A DNA stretch of 64,000 nucleotides, from positions 159,833,583-159,897,582 of the forward strand of contig NC_133390.1 in the NCBI RefSeq assembly GCF_047511655.1, given 5' to 3'. Position numbers and translations under genes: made by a program. Under the pieces are notes generated by a model. It worked only from the letters and a program-made list of their open reading frames with translations. It had not been told where the DNA came from and ran no database searches. The stretch is from Castor canadensis (Eukaryota > Chordata > Mammalia > Rodentia > Castoridae). Position 1 is the first letter of the stretch, and each line of letters begins with the position of its first letter. Below are positions 1-57,866 of the stretch, one piece after another.

Positions 1-224
1 CACTGATCAGCAAATGCTTGTCCAGTGAAAAAATGGTCGAGTGAACTAAGCAGAGAGGAAGTGACTTGTTCAAGGTCATGCAAGTTGTAAGATCCAATAT
101 CTGCCACATTCTGGCCATCCTTACTTGCCATGTCTTCTTACCCAATAAAGATGCTCCTTGATTTACAATGGAGTTGCACTCCCAAACCCATTATGATATG
201 AAAGTATCCTAAGTCACACATGCA

Positions 225-475
225 TTGAATGTACCTAACCTAGTGAGCACCCTAGCGTAGCCCCATGGAGTGCTGTATCTGACGGGTTGTTCACCCTCGT
301 GATCAGAGGCTGACTGGAGCTGCAGCTCGTTGCTGCCTTCTAGCATCCCAGAAGGTGTCCTGTGGCAAATTGTTAGCCCAGGGGAAGATCAAAATTCAAA
401 GTAAGGTTTGACTGAATGTGTATTACTCTGTATCACTGTAAAGTCAAAAAGTCGTAAGTCGTGGACCATCTGTAT
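225..475 (+). mobile_element. Tigger-like DNA transposon fossil (3' part)
   Basis: The segment carries landmarks of an old pogo/Tigger-type mammalian transposon: 'gttgttcaccctcgtgatc', 'ctgactggagctgcagctcg', and a terminal 'gtcgtaagtcgtggaccat' ahead of 'ctgta'. Exact family name not assigned. A copy carrying the other half of what seems to be the same family lies at 8176-8480. Confidence 0.6.
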
Positions 476-1073
476 CAGTGAGGGGATTAGAGGGGAGGTC
501 CCCAGTGAAGACTTGGGACTCACACAGATCAGGGATTAAGTCTTATTTTTGTCCTTACCAACAATTAATCTCACCCAGCCTCAGTTTTCCTGTCTGTAAT
601 AGGGATAGTCCATATACCTGCTCTCAGGATTGTCATAAAGACTACATTAGTTAAAGCATGTAAAACTTTTAGCTTTGTAACTAGAACATAATAAAGCATC
701 TGTGAGTTTTAGCTGTGTTGATGGTGATGATGTCATAATGTGGCAGTATTTTTATACAGTCAGTGATAAATGGAAAAAACCCGTAAAATTAGGGACATTC
801 AGATTACAGTGCTATAAAGTGAGGTCTGACAATTGACACAGATTGCAAAAAATTAGGCAGAAATGGAGTTAGAGCAAGTGCCACAGGAAGTAAATAAGAC
901 TGATTCAAACAAATCTTCCTTAATGTCGTGCTTATTTTTCTTTAGTTTTAATTACAAAAGAAGTTTGTACAGAATCCTAATGATTTAGAAGGGCATTGTC
1001 TCCTTAGTTCCCCCACCAAAGTCCCACTCTCCAAAAATAGCCCAAGATAGTGCCTTGTTCCAGAATATTTTCT

Positions 1074-1276
1074 TTCTTTTTTTTTTTTGCTGTACTGAGG
1101 TTTGAACTCAGGGCCTACACCTTGAGTCACTCCATCAGCCCCTTTTCTTTGTGATGGGTTTTTTTCGAGATAGGGTCTTGTGAACTATTTGCCCAGACTG
1201 GCTTGGAACTGCGATCCTCCTGATCTCTGCCTCCTGAGTAGCTAGGATTATAGGTGTGAGCCACCGGTTCCTGGCT
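1074..1276 (-). mobile_element. Composite B1+ID SINE, with 13-bp target-site duplication
   Basis: On the minus strand a 7SL/B1-like part ('ggtggctcacacctataatc', 'ctactcaggaggcagagatc') is followed by an ID-like tRNA part ('ccctgagttcaaacctcag') and an A tail. Matching 13-bp flanks 'cagaatattttct' at 1061-1073 and 1277-1289 show L1-type retroposition and fix the ends. Confidence 0.85.
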
Positions 1277-1412
1277 CAGAATATTTTCTATGCCTACATA
1301 AGCATGTAAAACCAGAATGGATTGTGAATTGCTTTGTTTCACAATTTGCATTTTTTTCATTTACCTGCATATTTTCGTGTCTTTATATATAAAATCTCTC
1401 TAAAATTTTCAT

Positions 1413-1485
1413 GGCTGGGGACATAGCTTAGTTGTAGAGTGCTTACCTGGGTTCCATTCCCCAAGAACTGCAAAAAAAAAAAAAA
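1413..1485 (+). mobile_element. ID-type SINE
   Basis: Begins 'ggctggggacatagcttag' (A-box region), has a degraded B box 'gggttccattcccc', and ends in a 14-base A tail. The part between the boxes is shortened. Confidence 0.8.
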
Positions 1486-2389
1486 GTATGTAATACTTTC
1501 TAATTAATTTTTAACGGATAAGTTCTAGCTTGCTGACGAACATTTAAAGTCGTTCCAATTTTACTGTATTCTAAGTATGGTAATGCTGACAACTCTAATG
1601 GTGATTAAACAATTACTGAAATCAAGAGAGAAAAAGTTAGAAACTGTGAGGCTGTGAGAGTTGCCCTCACAACTCTCAAGGTTTATTGATTCTCTTCTCT
1701 CCTGTCACCCCTTCCCCTCACTTCTCAGCAGAGGACTAGTGTGCTTGGAGGATACCCTTTCTCTGTCACCACCCTCAAAGAGTGGGGATGTCCCAGAGAG
1801 ACCCCCTTCTTCAACTCACCCAGCATGGAGCTCACCTGAGAAATTTTCACATTTTCTTGGGATGCTGTGAGCTTACTGCTGCTTTTGCCCTGAGTGTCCT
1901 TAGACAAGTTCTTTACCTTCTCTGGACCCCAGTTTGTCCACTTGTGTGATAGGGATGCCTTACTGATCAGAGTACTCCCTGCCACCTGCTGAGTATCTGC
2001 TGTGCATTAAGTGCTGTGCAGAGCAAGCTTCGTGGGCATTTTCTTCTTTCATTCTCACTGAGTGTCTTTGACGTAGGGGGGTATCATTCTCATTTTGCTG
2101 TTCACACTGGCTCTCAGAAAGGTTAAGTAACCTGCCCAAGGTCACTAAGCCTGTGGAGTCAGGATTCTAGTTTTGGCTCCACCCATTTTCATAACCAGTG
2201 TTCACCCTCTCAACCACAGCTGATCTCACCAAGGATCTCACCAATGATGGTTACAAAAGGATCCTATAAATTGTAAAGCACCATGCACGTGGGAGGGATT
2301 GATGCTGCTGTTATTATTTCTCCATCTAGAGCAACAGTAGCTTTGGTTACATGGTTTACAGCAAGTTGGAGGTTGTGGGATGGAGCAGG

Positions 2390-2570
2390 ATCTAGGGGAA
2401 GAGCACTGGGCTGGGAGCCAGCGGACCTGGGTCTGAGTCCTGTACTCAAGCTAACTAGCTATGTGACCTTGGCCAGTTAAGCCAGCCTAGGGATAAACCC
2501 CACTGCCCTGTGTGGTCCTTGCACAGCTCAAATGAGATAAAGGCCGGAAGGCAGTCAGCACGTTGCCCAG
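2390..2570 (+). mobile_element. MIR fragment
   Basis: Contains the diagnostic order 'cctgggtctgagtcctg', 'ctagctatgtgaccttggcc', 'cagctcaaatgagataa'. Diverged, as expected of an old tRNA-derived SINE. Confidence 0.65.
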
Positions 2571-3684
2571 CTTTCAGAGGATGCCCTGCCAAAGGGAGGT
2601 CTGGTTTGCCTCCTGCAGTCGTCAGCATGGTTGGTCCAAGCGGGAGGCATCTCTCCCTTTTGATGCTGTTACTCTGCAGATCTAGGCTGTCACGTGGTCC
2701 CTGGCCCACAACTGCACATTGTGCTCTGTGATAGCACGTGAAACTTTTGGGCAAGAAGCCAGTGCTGGTGGGTGGTAGCCTCTTCAGTGTTGCTTGGTTT
2801 TATTTAATGCAGTGCCCATGGGTACTGCAGACCTCTGACAAATTGCCATCTTTCCAGTACCATGTCCCGACCTGGGCACCCACCTGTAAGGATGACTGTG
2901 GATTCAGTTCTGGTTTAGACCCTTAGGCCTGGCTGGGAGGGGGCACAGCCTGCACCCTCCAGTCATTTCATTCACTACCATCCACAATGTTACTTGAGGA
3001 AGCAGATGTTCTGTACTGGGGATATCCCTGTGGGAAGTCAAATCATCACCAGCCACTGAGAGAGGACACATAAGCCTTCGCGGGAGCACTCTCTTTTTTC
3101 TTTTAATTCTTTTTTTCATTTCTGACTTCTAAAGTAATCCATGTTCATGGTAGAAAAATGGGAAAATAGGGGGAAAGCCCTGTATTCCCTTTCCAAGGGA
3201 ATGTAGTTGTTCATATGCTCATCTTTGGACTTAATTAAGAGGAGAATATCTAATATCTCTTGAGCACTAATAGTGGGCTTTAGCATTGTAAGAACTTCAT
3301 GGGTATGATCCTGTTCCATTTCCACAGAAAACCTGTGAAACTGCAGTTATCCTCATGATTTTACAGATGAAGAAACTAAGGCACAGAGGGGGTAAGGGAC
3401 TTGTGAAGGTCTCTCAGTGTTCTCTTTGTCATTTTAAGCCACTGAGACCAAACTGCCTCCTCCTAGGTTCTCCTTCCCCCCAGTTCACATATACCAGGTG
3501 ATGGATCAGTCAGACTCTGGCAGAGAACAGAATTCCACTCGATGCTGTGACTGAGATGTTAATGCAGATGTAAGCTGAGTTGCAGGAACCTGCAGGGCAT
3601 CAATGGCAGGAGCAGGCAAGGAGCTGTTGCAGTGGGGCTCGGCTTCCACCAGAACCACAGGGTCCTCTGCCCTCCTGCCAACCA

Positions 3685-3702
3685 CAGCAGCAGCAGCAGC
3701 AG
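3685..3702 (+). repeat. (CAG)6 microsatellite
   Basis: Six uninterrupted CAG units within intron sequence. No coding role is supported. Confidence 0.9.
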
Positions 3703-4689
3703 GGAACTGAAGGGACACCTCATTGGGTTGACTGCTGCTTCTTCAAGCATGCCATGGGTCTGGGGGGTGCAAATGGAGGCAGCAGCCCAGGAGGCATTAT
3801 TGCAGGATACGCAAAAGATACACCTCTTAACCTGCCCAAAAGAAAGAAGAGTCTTGGTGACTGGGATTGTTGAAAACGTCAAAACAGGATTTTTTTTCTA
3901 TCTGGTTTTCTCTTTGTATTTTGGTGGCTTCTGCCTGCTTCTCTCTCTCTCTCTCCCTCTTGATCTCCCCCTCCTTCCTACTGCTACTTCTGCTCTCACC
4001 TGGATCAACATTCCCAATAACACCTGGGCAAATGTCTTTGGTGTCATTAGTGTCCAAGATTTAGAGGAGATAGCTTCACTGTCCAGCGGGTGACTGTTTA
4101 CAGCCAAGGACAATCGTAGCTGTGTATATCCTCATGCCCACTGCTATGTGTGTACATGTGAAGGATGTTTCTTGGATACATGTCATCAGCATCTCTAGCA
4201 TTCTCTGCTCTGTGTTTGGTGGGGCTTTAATTTTTGGATCTAAAAGACCTATTTGACAAATGAGGAAACTGATACTCAGAAAGAGGAAGTGACTTGCCCA
4301 AGGCCCATCAGATTAGGAAGTGGCAGCCCTGAAACAAGAGGCAGTGGTCCTGATTCTGAGTTCAGCTTTTCCAGTGTGTTTGCTTTTCAATCTTGAGAAG
4401 CTTCCCTTGACCACTTCACCCCAGGAGGAATTAGTACCATTTGAGCCCCCAGAGAGGACTCAGTGTTATGTGGCAGGAAGGACTTTGGAGTCACAGGGAG
4501 CTGGGCACAGGTCTTGTGACCTTGGACATATCAGTTTGTCTCTTTGAGTTGTATATTTCCATCAGCACAATAAGGAGGATAATATCAGAAGTTCAGATGG
4601 AGAAGTCATGTGCTTGAGATCTGATAAATCAAGAGAGGCTCGCTGGCTGGCTGGCTGGGAGCCACCAGGGCTCCTGAAGTGACTTCAGC

Positions 4690-4875
4690 CCAGGAATGCT
4701 GACACTGTTATTTACTAGCTGGGTGATCTTGGGTAGGTCACTTACTTCTCACTTCAGTTTCTTCTTTCTTAAAATGGAGATAATAAGAATACCTATTATA
4801 GGCTATTGTGAAGATCAAATGGATTAATTGTTGGAAAATACTTAGATTAATGCCTGGCAAATAGCAAACTCAAAG
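4690..4875 (+). mobile_element. MIR fragment
   Basis: Shows 'tttactagctgggtgatctt', 'aaaatggagataataagaa' and 'attaatgcctggcaaatag' in the usual MIR order. Confidence 0.7.
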
Positions 4876-4915
4876 TTAACTTTGTAGACTATTGATTTTT
4901 GCTATTATGCTGTTT

Positions 4916-5040
4916 AATTTTGAGACAGAGTCTTGCTATGTTGCCCAGGTTAGTCTTGAATTAGGAGACTCAAGCAATTACCCTGTTTTAGCTTCCGAAG
5001 TACCTGGGATTACAGCCATGCTCTATAGTGCCTGGTTAAA
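4916..5040 (-). mobile_element. Old B1/7SL-derived SINE
   Basis: In + orientation it reads as a reversed Alu/B1-like element: 'gagacagagtcttgctatgt', 'tgcccaggttagtcttgaa', 'cctgggattacag'. Diverged; no clear A tail. Confidence 0.65.
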
Positions 5041-5440
5041 TGTTAACTTTGTTGTTATTTATCAAGAACTACACTCAGTCCTGGAAATAATGGCAAATGA
5101 GACAGAGATTTTTATGGAGTTTATTTTCTAGAGGAGGGATTAAAATGAATAATCAATAAATATAAATTTAGTTGGTGATGATTACTATGGAAACAAACCA
5201 ATAAACTAGCATGCTTGCTTAATGGATATAAGGTTTCTATTTGGGGTGATGAAAATTTTTGAAAATAGATGGTGGGTATTGTTGAATACAATTAATGCTT
5301 CTAACTGTTACCCTTAAAAATGGCTAAAATGGCAAAACAAAGACAAAAACAAACAACTTAGCGCTATAATCAAAAGGAAAAAATTAGGAAGAAGGACCCA
5401 CTTTAAACAGGGTAGATAGGGGGCACAGAGATTTGTGATC

Positions 5441-5625
5441 TGGCCAGGAGTACACAGCTATAATCCCAGCCCTTGGGAGGCAGAGGCAGGAGGATGTCCA
5501 GTTCCAGGCCAACCTGGACTACATAGTGAGATCTTGTCTTAAAAAACCAAGGGTTGGGGATGTAGCTAGTGGTAGAACGCTTGCCTAACATGCCCAAGAC
5601 GCTGGGTTGCCTCCCCAGCACTAGG
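5441..5625 (+). mobile_element. Composite B1+ID SINE
   Basis: B1-like left part ('ctataatcccagcccttggg', 'aggccaacctggactacata') followed after 'cttaaaaaaccaag' by an ID part ('ggttggggatgtagctag', 'gcttgcctaacatgcccaag'). Confidence 0.8.
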
Positions 5626-6599
5626 GGGTGGAGGGTAGATTTGCAATCTGGAGGTGAAAGCTATTATGCCAGGAGAGGGGACAAGCTCACGTCCATGAAG
5701 ATAGCATATTAAGGACAAAGCCCCCAAACCCCAGGGCAAGCCTGGCATGATGAACAGACTGAGAGCCAGTGTGACACGCTCACGGTAATGGTAGCAGAAA
5801 GCAGTAGGGGACTGGCAGCGGTAGGCTCTGATCCTGGAAAGATGGGCATGGTCCATCTATGGTGGCCTGAAGCTTGATAAGGAGTTTGTGTTTTATTTTG
5901 GTGGGAAGCCATTGGAGGTTTTAAAGAGGGCATCGAGCTGGAAGTTGTGCAAAAGTCCTTGTGGCTGTTCTATGGAGTGGGCACAGGGAGAGACCATGGA
6001 GCAGGTTGGGGCAGCCTTCTTGGTGTGAGTTGACTGTGGGCTGGACCTGGGCAGTGGCTGGGGGATGGAGAAAAAAAGCAAATCTGAATGACTGGCCTCT
6101 GAGATGCTGACTCACATTAGCCCTGATGAGAAGGTTAGCCAGATGCCAGGTGATTCATTTTTATGGAGTGGCACAACTGCCAGGCCCTGTGGATAGTGCC
6201 TCAGCTGAGTGGTATACCCTCTCCCTGCAAGCCATGCAAATGCAAAGTCATAGCATGAGATAGATGAGTAGTGTCCCTCCTCCCCAGGCAAGCCAGGAGA
6301 GCCAGACAGTGCAGAGCCTCAGACACAGGCAGCATCCTGACCATGCTGGGCCCCTCTTCCCAGCCCCAGACAGAGCGTGCGCACTGTCATCATTCACTTC
6401 TCTGACTGACCTTTCTCTCTTCTAATCCCGAACATTTGGCCTCTCATATGTTGGTGTCATCAGTCTGGCTCTGCTGGCCCCTGTCTTGTGGAACATTCTC
6501 TTTGCGCATCTGTTCTGGGTGGTGGTTCTGCACTCCTGTTCACAGGACAGTCCTCGCTGTGGCTTCCCATTACTGCATGTGGTCATAGACCTACTCTCG

Positions 6600-6790
6600 G
6601 GCTTGCTTTATTGGGACCTGCTAAGTGCTCTGTCTGTGTTATTTTCTAGTTTCTATCACCACGCTGAGAGGAAGGAAGGAGTATCTGTTTTATACAAAAG
6701 GGAAGTCCTTTGCCCGAGGTCACAGAGTAAGCAAGTGTTGGAGCTGGGCTTCAGGATGGCATGTGCTTGATAACAAAGCCTGTGCTCTTG
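6600..6790 (-). mobile_element. MIR fragment, antisense
   Basis: 'ctttgcccgaggtcacagag' followed by 'agcaagtgttggagctgggc' is the reverse of the MIR core and 5' region. Boundaries approximate. Confidence 0.55.
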
Positions 6791-7065
6791 GCCACTGAAA
6801 AGCAGGGCCCCCGCCCTGCTGTTTTGCAAGGGGTTCATGAATGGCTGGGTGACGTCTCTGACCTAGGCCTGGCCATAGCAGTGCTATGGACAGGTGGTCA
6901 GAGTCTTGTCCCTCTTTGGCAGTCAGTGACACTTCTGACTCTTGCAAGGCTGTCTTCGCTACTCCAGCTCCTGTTCTTCTCCCTAGATGTAGCTTGTCCC
7001 TCTTGCCAGGCTGTCTGGAGCACCCCCTTCACAGGTTTCTTGAAGTGTCAGAACATCAAGGTCAT

Positions 7066-7284
7066 CAGGTGCCACTTGCTCATACCTGTAATCCTAGCAA
7101 CTCAGTAGGCAGAGATTAGGAGGATTGCTGTTCGAGGCCAGCCTGGGTAAATATCTATCTCAAAAAATACCCAACACAAAAAAGGGCTGGAGGAATGGGT
7201 CAAATTGTAGAGCACCTGCCTAGCAAGAATAAGGCCCTGAGTTTAAAACCCCATACCACCAAAAAAAAAAAAAAAAAAAAAAAA
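7066..7284 (+). mobile_element. Composite B1+ID SINE with 24-base A tail
   Basis: B1-like part ('acctgtaatcctagcaactc', 'gaggccagcctgggtaaata') joined through 'caacacaaaaaa' to the tRNA-like part ('gtagagcacctgcctagc', 'ccctgagtttaaaacccc'), ending in a pure A run at 7261-7284. Confidence 0.9.
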
Positions 7285-7925
7285 GTCAGGGTCTCCTCTC
7301 TTCCCCTCCACATTCCCTTGATCCTACCTGGGCCTTTGCCCACATAGTGATATAGCCCAAATGCCCTCCCTGCCATTTCCCTCTCTGCCATCTCCTATCT
7401 AAAGGCTCCTAACTCCGTCTCTGCCCTCTACCCTGGAAGTTTTTTGGGGGGAACTGAGGCCACATTCTGATTACCAGATCCCCAGACTCTTCTGAGAGAC
7501 AAACACTGGCAGATCTAAGTCCCATGCAGCTGTCTCCTGGGAGAGCCACATCTTCCTGTTGCACTGAGCTCCATGGGGACCTGCACGTGCTTCCCCCAGA
7601 GTCTCCTATAGTACCTGGCCCAGCTTGGCCTAGCTATCCAGCAGGCTTCCTCAGTCTGTGCTGACCTGGGCCTGGGCAGGGCTGTGTGCCCACCATCCTG
7701 GCTGTGTCAGAAGCCAAGGCTGGGTTCCTGGCTCTCTTTCTGTAGATTGCTGAGAGACCATGGTGTTATCTTTGGACTTGTCAAAGAAAAGAAGACTTCC
7801 TCATATTTAAAATTAATGTTATTTTTCTTTTTATTTCATAAATTTTCAAAAAGAAAATCATACCAAGCCATGTACATCAGACAATTTTTTTCTAACCTCT
7901 AGTTTTTAAAGCAATTTTTTAAAGA

Positions 7926-8062
7926 GCTGGGCACAGTGGTGTGTCCCTGTAGTCCCAGCTGGTTGGAAGATTGAGGCAGGAGGATCACTTGAGCCCAGAA
8001 GTTTGAGATAAGTCTAGTCTGAAAAACATAGTAGACCTCTGTCCCAAAATAATAAAGTAATT
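7926..8062 (+). mobile_element. 7SL/B1-type SINE
   Basis: Alu-like order: 'gctgggcacagtggtgtgtc', 'tagtcccagctggttgg', 'ggaggatcacttgagcccag', then a short A/T-rich tail. Confidence 0.8.
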
Positions 8063-8175
8063 AGTTAATTTATAAATCATTCAAAGAACTACAGTTAAAT
8101 AGAAAGAAGAAAACAGTCTACATGTGCCACTCAGAAATAACCATAGCTAATACTTTGCTAAATTTTCTGTAGAGA

Positions 8176-8480
8176 TACTCCTTAATTTTCCATGAGGTTA
8201 CGCCCTGATAAACCCACTGTAAGTTGAAAATATCATACATTGAAAAATGCAAGTAATATACTTCAGCTACCAAACATCACAGCTCAGCCTACAGTTTGGA
8301 AAATCACCCACACCAAGCCTAGTTTATAATCAGGTTTGGCTATCTCACGTAATTTACTGACTGCTGTACTGAATGTGAGAGACAGACGGTTGTATGGGTG
8401 TGCTTTCCTACTGTCATAATGTTGAGAAATTACAAGTTTAAACATCGTAAATTGGCGACCATCTAGATCTGTGTGTATTA
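8176..8480 (+). mobile_element. Tigger-like DNA transposon fossil
   Basis: Carries 'gtaagttgaaaatatcatac', 'ccaaacatcacagctcagcc', 'tactgtactgaatgtgag'-like and terminal 'catcgtaaattggcgaccat' landmarks of an old Tigger-type element. It seems to be the same family as 225-475. Confidence 0.6.
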
Positions 8481-9704
8481 ATTATAGTGGGTCAATCTGA
8501 ATGTACTGCCATGTCCCATGCATTTTCACTCAAATACTTCCCCTGATTTTTATATCCCCTTTTCTTTTACTCTCAAAGAGGATGGATTACCATCTCTCCA
8601 ACCTGCCCCTGACCACGGGTTTCAGCAGTGGTTCCTGCACCTTCTCAGCATTCAGTCTGGGCCTAAGCACTTCTCCTTCAAAGTGATTCTGTTGGGGTTC
8701 GTTGGAGGCAACTAAGTGAAAGGGACAGAAAATGGACCTGGCATTAAGATCTGGGGAGTCAGGTGGCTGATAGGGAGGAGAGTGGGTGGAGGAACCCTGT
8801 CTGAGGAAGTGACTGTCACTTGTCTCTTGCTTTCTGGTCTAACCTGTAAAAGAAGGGGAGTATATTTAATTATCTCAAAAGACATCCAGCTTCTCTTATC
8901 TGTGGCACTGGCTGCCATCTGTATCTGCTGGAGACTCATGCAGGGAAGACTGGGATATTTATTTAAGATTGCTTTCCTGGCTATGTCAGGCTGGGGGAAA
9001 GTTCTAAGAGTCTGGGCTGAAGCCAGACCAAGTCCACCCTAAGGGGAGGAATGGATGTACCCATTGGCTGCCTGGTCACAAGGGCCCTGTGGATTTCCTT
9101 CTCACAGCAGAAAACATACACATCAGTCTGTGGAGCCTTCTTCTTCTTTTAAAGCAAAATTGAGTAGGCATTTAAGTGTTTGTGCCTATTTACCCTTATC
9201 TAACATGATGATGATGTCTCTATGCACAGGCCTAGGAAAGATTCCAAACACAGTAGACAGGTCTTGGTTTGCCCCTTCCTAGGCTGTGAGCTTCCCCAGA
9301 GCAGCTTAGGTTGCTTTGTGCCCTAGCCAAGAGGGATGGAGAGACTTTCTGTAGCTGTGACTGCAAGTTGTACCCCTGAAGCCTGGGGTTACGACTTGAG
9401 GGGAAAGCCTCTGTGGGTGGGGATGAGTTGATGTTACCAAGGCCTTTCCTTCCTCCTCACCTTACTTCTTAACAGCAGCATCAGTAACAACACACACTCT
9501 CATTTGGGCTAGGAGCTTCAGTTCACAAAGTCTTCCACTCCTCCTCTACTCTGTGGAGTTGAGGATGCCCATGACTTCTGCAGGACCCTGAATCTCTCCT
9601 CTGACTGGGTGGGGCCCTCAGGGTCTCTGACTTTCTGTCCTTTGCTTTGGGCCAGGTGGGTGCCCATAGGAATGCAGAGAGAGAAAAATTAGGGAAGGAA
9701 TGAA

Positions 9705-9770
9705 AAGTGGTAGAGTGCTTGTCTAGCATGCACAAGGCCCTGGTTCAATCTCCAGCAACAGCGACAATAA
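9705..9770 (+). mobile_element. 5'-truncated ID-type SINE
   Basis: Starts inside the A box ('agtggtagagtgcttgtcta') and keeps the B box 'ggttcaatctccagc'; short A-rich end. Confidence 0.7.
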
Positions 9771-9994
9771 CTAAAAGTGTGGGGCCTGAAGCATTGGGGA
9801 TCCAGTGTCTGGCTGGCTGTCAGAGGCCTCCCATGGTAGTGAAGGTGGGGAAGAGTCTCCCCCAGATCTAGTCTGGATCTTTCTCATGTACAGTAATATG
9901 ATGGACTTAGTGGCAGGGTCTGGAATTAGGGGTGAGGGTTCCTGCCCATTCCTCTGATCCCCTGGTTAGCTCCTACCTTTACAAAAATTAACTT

Positions 9995-10079
9995 ATTTAT
10001 TTTTGGTAGTAAGGGTTGAACTCAGGGCCTCATGCATGCTAGGTAGGCATTCTACCACTTGAGCCGTGCTTCCAGCCTC
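9995..10079 (-). mobile_element. ID-like tRNA-derived SINE, antisense
   Basis: On the minus strand: 'ggctggaagcacggctcaag', 'ggccctgagttcaaccctta', then 'ccaaaaataaataag' tail. Confidence 0.8.
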
Positions 10080-10188
10080 AACTTTTTTTTTTTTTAATTT
10101 ATTTTGAGGATCTGCTGTTTGGGGCCAGGAATGGGTGCTTTTGTCCTTAAAGTTAAACCAAACCAAATGGAAGTTTGGGTTAATATTC

Positions 10189-10222
10189 ATATCTATATAT
10201 TTATATCTATATCTATATATAT
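10189..10222 (+). repeat. (TA)/(ATCTAT)-rich simple repeat
   Basis: Imperfect 'atctatat' repeats across 34 bases. Confidence 0.8.
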
Positions 10223-10428
10223 TAAAAAGACAAATAATCCTAAAGTGTATAAAGTAAAAAATGAAACTTCCTCTTTTATTCTACCTCATTCCTATAGGTC
10301 TCTTTCCCTTTTCCTTTAACTTCTCTTAAGTGTGGCAAGGATCCCTTCAGATCTTTTGCTAAATAAATGTGTAAAACAAAGATATGCTGAGGGTCTTGAT
10401 TTGTTTTTTAAACATAAAAATGGATGGT

Positions 10429-10655
10429 GCCAGGTGCTAGTGGCTCACATTTGTAGTCCTACTTGGAAGACTCAGATCGGGAGGATTGCAGTTCAAGGCA
10501 GCCCTAGACAAATAGTTTGCAAGACCCCCATCTCCAAAATAGATAGAGCAAAATGGACTGGAGATGTAGCTCAAGCAGTTGAGTGCCTGCTTTGCCAGTG
10601 TGACGCCCTGAGTTCAAACCCCAGTGTCACCAATAATAATAATGATGACTTTAAA
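10429..10655 (+). mobile_element. Composite B1+ID SINE
   Basis: B1-like part ('tagtggctcacatttgtag', 'gggaggattgcagttcaagg') followed by tRNA-like part ('ggagatgtagctcaagcagt', 'ccctgagttcaaaccccagt') and a short (AAT)n tail. Confidence 0.85.
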
Positions 10656-10671
10656 AAAATGGAATCTTGCC

Positions 10672-10714
<43 letters not shown>

Positions 10715-10721
10715 TCACTCA
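10672..10721 (+). repeat. (TC)n microsatellite
   Basis: About 45 bases of nearly pure CT dinucleotide, 750 bases upstream of the first coding exon. Confidence 0.95.
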
Positions 10722-11166
10722 GCAATTGGCGAAGTCAGACAGAATAGCTGGAGAGTGGGTCCTTGATTCTCTCTGGAATCTCCTCATTTAATACTCTAAG
10801 AGGAAAATGCTAAGAATAGCTTTTCCCAGAGATAATTCTCCTAAGTTCCTCACTTTGTGGATGAGTCCCAGAGAGGTGAGGTGACTGCCACTCTTGGGGG
10901 AGCCTGAGCCCTGTTCCCTGAATTTCTGGGCAGGTGGTATGGTTTTTACAAGTGTTACCCCCTGTGGACCCTTCCCTGCAGCATCCATGTGAGGCCGGGG
11001 CTGGGGTAGGTGCGCAGGAGTTATTGCAGCTTGGGACATGAAAGCAGCTTGCCTAAATCCAGCGCCCGAAGGGCCTGAAACCCAGGGTTGTCTGTTCAGC
11101 ACATCCAGTATTTACTGAGGGGCTACTGAGTATCAGGGACTGTGGTTGGAGAAATAGCCTGGCTAG

Positions 11167-56917
<45,751 letters not shown>

Positions 56918-57062
56918 CCTCCGTGAAGAGATGCTGGCGTGTCTGGTCCAACCCAAGCCAGAGAACCATTAAGAAGGGGCCTTCATTGTGGATTCTCCAA
57001 CACAACACCGATGTCCCAGCTGCGACATACTGTCACTGATGAGAGACTGGGAAGGGAAAAGC

Positions 57063-57101
57063 ATATATATATATAGATATATATAGATATAGATATATAT
57101 A
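57063..57101 (+). repeat. (TA/GATA)n repeat in the 3' UTR
   Basis: 39 bases of 'atatatatatagatatatat'-type repeat, 145 bases after the stop codon. Can form a weak self-complementary RNA hairpin. Confidence 0.9.
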
Positions 57102-57860
57102 CAGGAAACACCGCGTCCTTGCACTGCTGCTGGGGCTGGCGGAGCAGTCAGCTGATGGCAACAACCAACATCTGCAACAACCTACATTTCCTTTGCAGAC
57201 ACATTGAAGAATTGGTGGGATTTTTTTTTCCAGGAAAAAAAACATATAACAATCATCCTCCCTTGCTCTCCCCTTCCCCCTGCTGAACCACAAAAGCAGA
57301 CCACGATGATTGTAGAAGTCCCATTCCATCCTGGGTGTGCAGGGTCCAGTTAGTGGATTGTTTGTTCTCAGCATCTGTGGGCCTCTCAAAAGCAAAGGAA
57401 AACTGTCATGCAGCCAAACAAGAAGTTGCAGCAGCAAGACACGCACGCACAGTCAACCATTTTCTGAGAAAGAAAGAAAATCTCCCACGTGGAAAGGAGG
57501 AGGAGGAACACTGGATTATTATTTTCTGGGTCTTGACACTGGGCTGCAAAATCCACCTTTTTTTTCCGCCTCCCCTCACCCTCAACTCTTACACGTCTTG
57601 TCGTCATTTTCTGTCTCAGCTCCTCTCCCCCACCCTCTGCTTCTCCCCCGTGTGTCCGGGCCTTGCTGAGGGCCACTTCAGATGACTCTCATTTGAAAAG
57701 AGAAAAAGCAAAGGAAGCAAGAACAGAAAACGAAGCCATGGGAAGGGAAGTAGACATTGTCTGTTTCTGGTTTCTCATGATGAAGGTGCAGCTCGTAGGA
57801 GATGTGTATGGATGTGCTTTTAAGTTTTGTATATTCTATATAGCAGGAAACAAGTATTAA

Positions 57861-57866
57861 AATAAA
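57861..57866 (+). terminator. EPB41L1: Possible proximal polyadenylation signal AATAAA
   Basis: AATAAA with UGUA-type sequence ('ttttgtatattc') about 35 bases upstream. The GU-rich element downstream is only modest. Would give a 3' UTR of about 0.95 kb. Confidence 0.55.

Noticed and set aside
3685-3702. (CAG)6 as a polyglutamine coding tract
   Set aside because: No splice sites or gene context support coding here. It is a short intronic microsatellite.
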